A stretch of 64,000 bases of DNA, taken from Bursaphelenchus xylophilus. Its lineage: Eukaryota > Nematoda > Chromadorea > Rhabditida > Aphelenchoididae. The position numbers were made by a program, and so were the translations under genes. Under the pieces are notes generated by a model, which made no database searches, was not told where the DNA came from, and worked only from the letters and a program-made list of their open reading frames with translations. Location: assembly GCA_904066235.2 (NCBI GenBank), contig CAJFCV020000002.1, positions 1,612,001-1,676,000 of the forward strand, given 5' to 3'. Shown piece by piece: positions 22,995 through 32,200 of this stretch; position 1 is the stretch's first letter, and each line of letters begins with the position of its first letter.

Positions 22995-24137
22995 TTACAA
23001 TGTCACAGTTACACATTCTTGTACGTTGGGATGCGGAAAGCCGGAGTGGCTTTTGACCCTCAAATTTGTGCTTTTGCTAATGTCCATACGGCCCAAAATT
23101 CTTTTGACGCACATTCGATACGGCCTCACCACGGTCAGAAGGACAAGACAGTCGCTTGTGGTGTGGAACGAGCACATCACGAACGTCACCAACACACAAT
23201 GATTCTGACCTTTCAAGCCGAAGAAAATTGCTCCATATCCCAAAAGAATTGGACAATTCACGAATGTGGTAAGACAAGCAAACTGCGCAATCCAGGCGTA
23301 CAACAACATTCGGTGATTTTGTTGTGTATGCGGGCTGATATAAGAGCGCAGTGAGTTGATGTTTTGGTTGGTGAAAAAGCCGAGTATCAGGACAAGACTG
23401 ATAAATCCAAAGGCATAGACAAAAAACAGAGCGTATAACGGCCACACGGAGCCACCGTAGCCTCCATGGAGAGAATAGCACAGCAATGAAGGTTCGCGCA
23501 GGAAAATCATTGACGTGGCGGGTGATTCATCAGCAACGTCCTTTGATACTTGTTCTTGAGGGATTTCTGCGTAGAATAGGGCGATCTGAAATAGGAGTCC
23601 ATCAAAATCTATCGTTTTACGAGTACTCCGACAAGTACTGTAAAATAAGAAGTCTTTGCTCACCAAAACAAACCCCGTTGCGACCGCATATCCAAGGGCT
23701 CCCAACAAAACATTGATCCACGGATTCCATGAGATCAGCCTATTTATGACGTATTTATAAGGCGGCAACGACATGATATAGCGGTACAATAACGCTAGCA
23801 ACAAACAATATCCTTTGAGGATAATAGCACATGCCAGAACTTTGAAAATTGTGCTGGTTACCGTGTAGCTGAGCTTTCTTAAAGGCCCAACAAGGTAAAA
23901 ACAATGATGAGGAAACAGTGTGACTGGCTGCATGAGTGCAAGGACAATATCAAAGCTATAGCTGGAGACAACTTCGGCGCAAATAATCCACTGGTAAGCG
24001 CCCATTGATCGGCTTGAAGCTTGTGTTATAATACACAAAGATAAAGCCGACATAATTGTTGAAAGAATTAACGAAGCTTCCAAAGTGGACTTGTAAAATT
24101 GAATCTGCAGCGGCAAAATTCGATCAACAACCTTCAT
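22995..24137 (-). CDS. Str-superfamily-like 7TM chemoreceptor C, 354 aa
   Basis: Exon 1 is 23664-24137 (ATG at 24135-24137), exon 2 is 22995-23585 (TAA). The 78-nt intron 23586-23663 (GTGAGC...TTTCAG) is a multiple of three and lacks stops, so the frame also reads straight through as 380 residues. I call it an intron because the receptor paralogues splice at this exact point and the extra 26 residues are not conserved. Landmarks: QASSRSMGAYQWI, YRYIMSLPPYK, IPQEQVSKDV, HRMLLYAWIAQF and SFHTTSDC...RPYR. AATAAA at 22974-22979, 16 nt past the stop. Chemosensory GPCR; ligand unknown. Confidence 0.86.
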   Translation of the reverse strand: MKVVDRILPLQIQFYKSTLEASLILSTIMSALSLCIITQASSRSMGAYQWIICAEVVSSYSFDIVLALMQPVTLFPHHCFYLVGPLRKLSYTVTSTIFKVLACAIILKGYCLLLALLYRYIMSLPPYKYVINRLISWNPWINVLLGALGYAVATGFVLVSKDFLFYSTCRSTRKTIDFDGLLFQIALFYAEIPQEQVSKDVADESPATSMIFLREPSLLCYSLHGGYGGSVWPLYALFFVYAFGFISLVLILGFFTNQNINSLRSYISPHTQQNHRMLLYAWIAQFACLTTFVNCPILLGYGAIFFGLKGQNHCVLVTFVMCSFHTTSDCLVLLTVVRPYRMCVKRILGRMDISKSTNLRVKSHSGFPHPNVQECVTVTL

Positions 24138-24489
24138 TTTCGGCTTTGGTAAGTTTTGATAGCCCTAATAGCTTAATTAGTAGTTTAATTAATAAAACTG
24201 CTATAAAAAGCTCAACAATGTCCAGGCCAGACTTTTCAGATAACCATGGAAAAACAACAAAAGAAATACAAATTGAAGCGAACTGTCTGACATACATGCG
24301 TGAAATGCACCCAACACTAAGAAGCTACAATCAATTCAAAAATAAAGAGCATACATGACGGCTTTGTTTTATTAAAAGTTAATGAACACAAGAGTGAACT
24401 TCAACGGTGACTCCTTGGGTCAAGTCAAGGATTTTGGAATATACGACCACTTGATTGAGGTCCAACCTTCAATTTCGCGTCTTAAAATA

Positions 24490-24880
24490 TGTATTAAGTG
24501 CGACGCTCAGATTTTCTTTAAATTTTGCACACACGTCGGGTATGGACTAAACCTCAATTCCTGAAAGTTTTAGCTCGCGCTTTGCGGGCGCCGCCGAATT
24601 ATCGAACGATTTTTGCCGCCGAGAGAGCACGCTAAACGTGGAGAGCGGTCCGAGAGAAAAACGCTTTTTGGCCATAACTTTGGCAGTTTTGTGCGGAAAA
24701 ATCCGACGGTTGAAATAGGCATTAAACTTTTCTTGCCGAAATTCGGCAAAAAGTCCTAAATTTTCCCCGACTATCGATTTAAAAATCTCGGCTGTTTCTG
24801 CAAAGCGCGAGCTAGGATTCTCGCATACGTCTTAGAAAAAATTATACTAAATTTGTGCCAAGTTTCATCAAAATCTCAAG
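24490..24880. repeat. P2 palindromic repeat (best copy)
   Basis: Left end GTGCGACGCTCAGATTTTCT, then 'agctcgcgctttgcgggcg'; the right half mirrors it with 'ctgcaaagcgcgagctagg', 'cgtcttagaaaaaattatac', 'aagtttcatcaaaatctc'. The last bases of the right end are missing. Confidence 0.8.
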
Positions 24881-25082
24881 AAAATGGGAAAAACTTTTCG
24901 ACACATTTCAACGAGCACCGTGTACAGCTACGTCCAAGATGACCTCTTTAATCGAGTTGTTTTTCTGCGGCCATCTTTTTTTCTACCTTAAATACGTTTG
25001 AGGTACTTTTGTTACAGCGGTGGTCGATAATCCGGCGACGACTTCTCATAAAAATAAATAAAGGTGTAAAATTGGATATGAA

Positions 25083-25088
25083 TTTATT
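25083..25088 (-). terminator. Poly(A) signal of the six-cysteine peptide gene
   Basis: AATAAA on the minus strand 36 nt downstream of the stop. Confidence 0.55.
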
Positions 25089-25123
25089 ACCAACCATCAG
25101 AATCGGGCAATTTAACACATTTA

Positions 25124-25300
25124 CTATTCCAACTCTATAGGAACACAAGAGCATTTCAGCGACCACGTGCAATAGTGACTTTTATTGTAGTGGCATTTGA
25201 TTTTGTCGAGGCAATCCTCTGACTTCCAACAGTTTGGCCACGACAGGGCTACCAAAAGCAACGTCAAAAATATGAACAATTCAGAGAAATATCTAGTCAT
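25124..25300 (-). CDS. Small secreted six-cysteine peptide, 58 aa
   Basis: Intronless ORF with ATG at 25298-25300 and TAG at 25124-25126. The N-terminus is a clear signal peptide (MTRYFSELFIFLTLLLVALS). The mature part of about 36 residues has six cysteines at positions 24, 30, 36, 44, 50 and 52, spaced C-x5-C-x5-C-x7-C-x5-C-x-C; the final CxC recalls disulfide-rich defence peptides, but the spacing does not fit a standard CS-alpha-beta defensin. A TACAG acceptor sits just before ATG and AATAAA lies at 25083-25088, 36 nt past the stop, so this looks like a complete compact gene. Function unknown; antimicrobial or signalling roles are guesses. Confidence 0.7.
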   Translation of the reverse strand: MTRYFSELFIFLTLLLVALSWPNCWKSEDCLDKIKCHYNKSHYCTWSLKCSCVPIELE

Positions 25301-25630
25301 GATTCACTGTACTACAATTATCATGAAAATCGTGGGTAAATAGTTGTTTTTATAGTCTTACACGAGGTTTGGTTTGTAACTTGCCGGATATTTTGCGAAA
25401 ACAAATGGATTTTGTGAATCAGAGGGCATTGCGGGGTGTTTGTGTGATTTAGAAATAAGAAGCCCACATTTTTGCGAGGAAAAATATTATTGTTAGATTT
25501 GGTCAAACTTCCGCGACTCTTACTGTAAAAATATCAAAATTTTTGGAGTCTAAAATATATTATATATTTTGCGTGGGAGGTCGAGGAAGACCTAATTGTT
25601 GTCAGAATGTGATCCCTGATGACAAACATT

Positions 25631-26026
25631 GGCGTCGCGACACTTGCGGGCAACCACTTTGCGGGCAGCCGACATCTTTTGATTAGAATTACGATTTCCC
25701 TCCCGTAATCTAAGTAGTACGACAGAAATTTTACATTGAAAACACCCTGGTACCGATGACTACACAAATCTATTAAATTCATGCACAGCTTTGAAAGTTA
25801 TCGGAGTTTGTTTTCAAAAAATGATAAAAAATGCCTGCATAAGCTTATGACAACTATTCAAGCCACTTATACACCTGGAAACTTAATCCGCAACATCTTA
25901 TCGTCAAGCCCATCGTTTGAATTTCCAGCTGTAAGCAAATTTTGGCTGATTTCAAAACATGTCCGCCCAATCTCCGTGGTTTTTCAAGCTGCCCGCAAAG
26001 TGGTTGCCCGCAAGTGTGGGCCCGCC
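25631..26026. mobile_element. GCGGGCA foldback element (copy B)
   Basis: Left end GGCGTCGCGACACTTGCGGG with CAACCACTTTGCGGGCAGCC. The right end mirrors it (CTGCCCGCAAAGTGGTTG, CCCGCAAGTGTGGGCCCGCC). Flanks 'aaacatt' and 'aaaacatt' look like a 7-9 bp target duplication. The internal sequence is unrelated to copy A, so the ends are what defines the family. Confidence 0.75.
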
Positions 26027-26241
26027 AAAACATTATCAGAAACCCCTTCTGGCTTCAAAGACTTGCTAATATCAAATCAAATATCTGCCTCCGTAAATAA
26101 TATTTGTTCAGTTTGAATAACCTTATAATGAATTGCTTAAAAAAATCTGCCTGATATTTATGAATGCTCATGTAGTTTATAATAGCTACGGAAGAGAAAT
26201 TGGCAAAACGTAGTCGCCTAATGAAAATTGTAAAAATGTGC

Positions 26242-26247
26242 TTTATT
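26242..26247 (-). terminator. Poly(A) signal of the ShKT/cysteine-rich gene
   Basis: AATAAA on the minus strand 50 nt past the stop. Confidence 0.55.
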
Positions 26248-26296
26248 CATTCTCTTCCCATCTACATACAAACAAATATTTTATGCTGTCCGCTTC

Positions 26297-29200
26297 TTAT
26301 CCAAGCTTTGGTTTCGAATCCGCCGGTGGCTTTCTGTCTTTTGGAAATTCGTTCAACCCACAGAAGTTGCATGTTCTTTCACAATTCCGCTTCATAAGAC
26401 GGAAATACGACTAAAAATGCAGTTTCAGTATACAAGTTATATATTCAGGGCAGCAACAACAATCTATAATAATTCCAGCCTATAAGCCCACTTGTGAAGC
26501 TTAGTTAGTATAATTTCTGCTCCTTAGAGTTCAAGAATACTATAAAGAGCGAAGTCTACGATGGGCATACTTACTTCAACAAAGCATTGATAGGACTTCT
26601 TTGGGCACTCTGGAATCCGATCCCAACAGCCTTGACTTTGTGAAGACTGAGTTGTAACGCAACCACAAGTGTCCGGACATATGTTATTCATCAATCGAAT
26701 ATATTCCTGAAATGAATTTTTTCACTTCTTAGCAAAGATACCAAGTGTAAAACCTTGTAAAACAGAACGTACCGCTCTACCACATAAACCGCTTTTCTGC
26801 TGACAATCGGCGGATTTGTCCGGTGCGGTGCCGCATCTCGGTTTTGGAGCTGGTGTTGTAGGCGGCCCAGTCGGGCAACCACATGTCTTTGCGCAATTCA
26901 CCGACATAAGTCGGTAGTATGAAGGTTGCGTACACAGGGCTTTCTTGGAATTGCACTCGGCTCGACGATCAACGCAATCTGAACTTGTAGTTGGGGCAGC
27001 AGGTTTGGTTGGCGTTGGCGGGGTGGTAGGAGTTTGTGGTTCAGTTGGTGTTGTCGGTGTTGATGGAGTTGTTGGAGTTGTCGGCGTACTTGGTGTTGAT
27101 GGAGTGGTTTGAGTTGATGCTGTTGTGCTTGGTGTAGTTGGTGTAGTCGATGTAGATGGAGTAGAGGGCGTGCTTTGTGTTGATGGAGTGGTTTGAGTTG
27201 TTGGAGTTGATGCTGTTGTCGGAGTGCTTGGTGTTGTTGGTGTTGTCGGAGTAGTTGGTGTGCTTGGTGTAGTCGGAGTGCTTGGTGTTGTCGGCGTGCT
27301 TTGTGTTGTTTCTGTGGTCGGTGTACTTGGTGTTGTCGGCGTGCTTGGTGTTGTTGGTGTAGTCGGAGTAGTTGGTGTGGTCGGCGTTGTGGGAGTTGCG
27401 GGTGTAGACGGAGTTGTAGCTGTTGTCGGAGTTGTAGCCGTTGTCGGAGTTGTAGCCGTAGTCGGCGTAGTTGGTGTGGTCGGTGTAGTTGCTGTAGTTC
27501 CTGTGGATGCTGTTGTCGGCGTACTTGGCGTTGATGCAGTGGTTTGAGTGGTTGGAGTTGACCCTGTGGTCTGCGTGCTTGCTGTGCTCGCTGTGGTCGG
27601 AGTAGTTGGCGAAGTTGGAGTGGATTGAGTAGTTGGAGTCGTCGGTGTGCTTGGCGTTGTAGGGGTAGTCTGCGAGGTTGGCGTTGTCGGTGAAGTTGCC
27701 GACGTTGTGGACGTTCCGCTTGTGGTTGTTGTGGGTCTCGGGCCTGTTAAATGGAAAACGCACAATGATTCTCAATACTAAACTTACAGCAAAAAGGAAG
27801 TCCACTTATTTTTACACAATCCGCATTTAACATTGCTGGGCAGTATCCCGTCGGACACGCTGAAAGAAACGAAAACACTTTTTATGATTTGAAATATATT
27901 AATTTCATCTTATATCTATAGCTACTCTTACGCATTTTTACAATGCTTCCATCAGGACAAGAGGGCGCCGGCGTTGTCGTTGAGCCGGTGGTACTGGTAA
28001 AAGGCGTTGAGGTCGAACCTGATGTTGCCGTGGATGCTGTAGAGCTCGACACAGTCGTTATCGTAGTCCCTGGCGTGGTTGTAGTTGTCTGTGGGCCTGA
28101 AAAAATACAGTGGAAGGCAAACATTTGAGCCGCTCCCTACAGATCTCAAAACACTTACAGCAAAAAGGCAGGCCGCTGATCTTCACACAGTCAGCGTTTA
28201 GCAGTGCTGGGCAATAACCCGTTGGGCAGGCTGAAATCGTATTTTTGTAAGAGGAAAAATGATCAAACTACATAGTATTCATAACAAACATACGCAGCTT
28301 CACCAAACTACCGTCCGGGCATGTAGGGGCAGGAGTAGTTGTAGAGCCCGTAGGCGTTGAAATCGTAGATCCTGTAGAAAGCGATGCTGTTGATCCGGTA
28401 CTGGCGGTAGAAATTGTTGTTGCTGTCGTCCCAGTTGCGGTCGAAGCGGTAGTGCCAGTAGTAGTTGCTGTACTTGAAATTGTCGTAGTTGATTTGGGGC
28501 CTACAAATTATCAAATAAGAAAGAGTAAGACCTGATGACGAAACAATGTTTTAATGACACTTACAGCAAACTTTCTTTCCGGCGACAGTTGTACATTGTG
28601 TATTGCTGAACGGAGCACAGACACCCAGCGGGCACGCTGAAAAGACTATTGCCATATCACGCCTCATAACTTACAAGAACCCGGCGCGCTGCCGTCAGGG
28701 CAAGTCTGGGAAGCCGTTGTTGTCCATGGGGGCGTGGTCGTTTGAGGTGTAGTCGAAGTTGTTGTAATAGGACCTAAAACAATTAATGGCCTTGATATAA
28801 TAGTAGTTCAGAAACTTACAGCAAACCTTCTTTCCAGCGACACTTGTACATTGTGTATTGCTGAATGGAGCACAAACACCCAGCGGGCACGCTGAAAGCT
28901 TGTGAAATGGCTTCGATTTTGAACCTACAAGATCCTGGTTGACTGCCGTCTGGGCAGGTACTGGCTGTGGTTGTTGTCCACGGAGTGGTTGGGGTGGTAG
29001 TTACAGGAGTACTAGTTGTCGTGAGAATTGGGCCTGCAAAAAAAACGATGAATAGATGAAGAGAATTTTCACAACTTACAGCAAACCTTCTTTCCCGCGA
29101 CGGATGTACATTGAGTGTTGCTGAACGGAGCACAGACTCCGAGAGGGCATGCTTAAAATGAATAGAAGACTGAAAACAATGACTTACATGAGCCAGGGGG

Positions 29201-32200
29201 ACTGCCGCCTGGGCAAGTTGCTGACGGTGTGGTTGTCCAAGGTGTCGTTGGAGTTGACACGATTGGACCTTAAATTTCGGTACATCCGTTTGTTATTTGT
29301 GAACTTACAGCAAGCCTTTTTGCCAGCGACTGTTGTGCATTGTGTATTGCTGAACGGAGCACAAACACCAAGCGGGCACGCTGAAAGGACCATTGCCATA
29401 GCACGCCTCATAACTTACCAGAACCCGGCGCGCTACCATCAGGGCAAGTCTGGGAAGACGTTGTTGTCCATGGGGTAGTTGGTGTGGTTGTTTGTGGTGT
29501 CGTCGACGTTGTTGCAATAGGACCTAAAAACGGTGTTGATGTAAAATAGGGGCAGCACTTACAGCAAACCTTCCAGCCATTTACCATTGAGCACTCTGTA
29601 TTTGTGAAAGGAGGGCACACTCCAATGGGGCATGCTAGAATTTGCTACATGTTTTGGACAGATTTTACTCACGTATATTTCCAGATCCACCATTTGGACA
29701 GGTTTGTGGTGGAATTGTGGACAAAGTTGTCAATGAAGTGGTACTTATGGGTGTGGTGGTGGTGACAATTGTTGGACCTGGTAACAAAATAAAAGATTTA
29801 CTTTTTCACTTACAGCAAACCTTCTTTCCGGCGACAGATGTACACTGTGTATTGCTGAACGGTGCACAAACACCAAGCGGGCACGCTGAAAAGCCTGTTG
29901 CCATATCACGCCTCATAACTTACAAGAACCCGGCGCGCTACCGTCAGGGCAAGTCGGAGAAGACGTCGTTGTCCATGGGGTTGTTGGTGTGGTCGTTTGG
30001 GGCGTTGTTGTTGTAATAGGACCTAAAATAGTAAATGGTCTTGATACAAAAGTAGTGTCAGAAACTTACAGCAAACCTTCTTTCCAGCGACAGTTGTACA
30101 TTTCGTATTGCTGAACGGCGCACACACTCCCAAAGCACATGCTGAAAAAGATTAGTAAGGGACTCGGTTTTTATCAAGAATGAATATACGAAAATTTGAA
30201 TTTTCAGCAGAAAACCTACAAGTTCCCGGTGGACTTCCATCCGGGCAGGTGTCCGGGCTTGTGGTAGACGCAGCAGTTGTTGTTGGGGTTGTGAATGACG
30301 TCGAAGGGGTCGTTACAACAGGGCAACATATCTTCCATCCGTTAACTTTTGTGCATTGGGTGTTGGTTAGCGGTGGGCACACACTCAATGGGCAGGCTAA
30401 AGACATCAGGTGAAGAAATGGAATAGAATAATAAAAAAAAAAACAGGATTATATCTTACGTATAGTTCCCGCGCTTCCGTCTGGACAAGTTTCGGAACTC
30501 GTCGTTGTCCAAGGCGTGGTCATTGTCGTAGTTCCTGGCGTTGTGGTTGTTGTTGTGATAGGACCTACAGAAAAGTGTGAGTGCTCCAGTAACTTACAAC
30601 AAACTTTCTTTCCAGCAACCGTGGTGCATTCTGTGTTACTGAATGGTGCACATACGCCCAGCGCACAGGCTAAAGGAGAACGTTTTTAATCAATCATTCA
30701 AAAAATCGATAAATACAAATGATGCCTACAAGAGCCAGGCTGACTTCCATCGGGACATGTTTCGGGCGCTTTTGTAGTCGCCGGTGTCGTTGACAGTGTT
30801 GTGAATGGTGTGGTCGTTGATGTGACAATTGGGCAACATACCTTCCAACCGTTAACTGTTGTACATTGGCTATTGGTCAATGGAGGGCATACGCTTAACG
30901 GACAAGCTAAAGACAATGTCAAAAATTGTAACAGAAAAACGTACGAACGCCTCCCTTGCTTCCATCTGGACATGTTTCCGGTGGAGTTGTTGTCCAAGGC
31001 GTAGTTGTGGTTGTAATTACAGGACCTATAAAAATAAGACTACTGGACAAACAACCTTACAGCAGACTTTCTTTCCGGCCACTGTGGTGCACTCTGTATT
31101 GCTTAACGGTGAACAAACGCCGAGAGCGCAAGCTGAAAGAGAACCGTTGGCATGTATAGGAAACCCCTATTATTGACATGTTTAAAAAGCTAAACTAACA
31201 TGATCCGACCGGACTACCGTCTGGACAAGTTTCTGGAGACGTTGTTGTCCAAGGAGTTGTAGGCGTCGTGACAATTGGGCAACACATCTTCCATCCGTTT
31301 ACTGCTGTACATTGCGTATTGGTTAATGGAGGGCATACATTTAGCGGACAGGCTAGGACCATTGTTAAAATTTGAAACTAAAAAACGTACGAACGCTCCC
31401 CTTGCTTCCATCTGGACATGTCTCTGGTGGTGTTGTTGTCCAAGGTGTAGTTGTGGTAGTAATTATAGGACCTGTAAGAAATAAGACTACTCAACGGAGA
31501 AACTTACAGCAGACTTTCTTTCCGGCTACCGTGGTACACTCTGTATTGCTCAGTGGTGAACAAACACCGAGAGCGCAGGCTGAAAGAAAACCAATAGCAC
31601 AAACAGGAAAATCCCGTTATCCCCATGCTTCAAAAGCTAAACTAACATGATCCGACCGGGCTGCCGTCTGGGCAAGTCGCTGGAGGCGTTGTTGTCCAAG
31701 GAGTTGTAGGCGTCGTGACAATTGGGCAACACATTTTCCATCCGTTAACTGTTGTACATTGCGTATTGGTTAATGGAGGGCATACACTCAAGGGGCAGGC
31801 TAAGAAAATGCATTGTTAAAGAGAGGAATTAAAAACATACGAACGCCTCCCTTGCTACCATCTGGACATGTCTCTGGTGGAGTTGTCGTCCACGGAGTGC
31901 TTGTGGTTGTAATTATAGGACCTGTAAGAAATAAGACTACTCAACGGAGAAACTTACAGCAGACTTTCTTTCCGGCTACCGTCGTACACTCTGTATTGCT
32001 TAGCGGTGAACAAACACCAAGAGCACAAGCTAAAAGAGAACTGTCAGCGTGAATAAAAAAATCCGGTTATTCCCATGCTTCAAAAGCTAAACTAACATGA
32101 TCCGACGGGACTACCGTCTGGGCAAGTTTCTGGAGGCGTTGTTGTCCAAGGAGTTGTAGTTGTTGTGACGATTGGGCAGCATACTTTCCAACCGTTGACT

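Larger units (their letters stand above)
24138..25123. other. Intergenic region with P2 repeat
   Basis: Besides the P2 element (24490-24880) and the 3' end of the small peptide gene, nothing is recognisable. Confidence 0.5.
25301..26296. other. Intergenic region with GCGGGCA element
   Basis: Contains GCGGGCA element copy B (25631-26026) and the 3' UTR of the large secreted-protein gene. No gene seen. Confidence 0.5.

Noticed and set aside
27041..27805. 254-residue Asn/Asp/Tyr-rich frame over the Thr/Pro tract
   Set aside because: A shifted frame of the mucin minisatellite; the Thr/Pro frame joins the ShKT domain and flanking splice phases.
28308..28514. Tyr/Asn-rich frame in the cysteine-rich gene
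   Set aside because: Out of frame with phase-1 splice sites; the correct frame gives a Thr-rich linker ending CPDGS.
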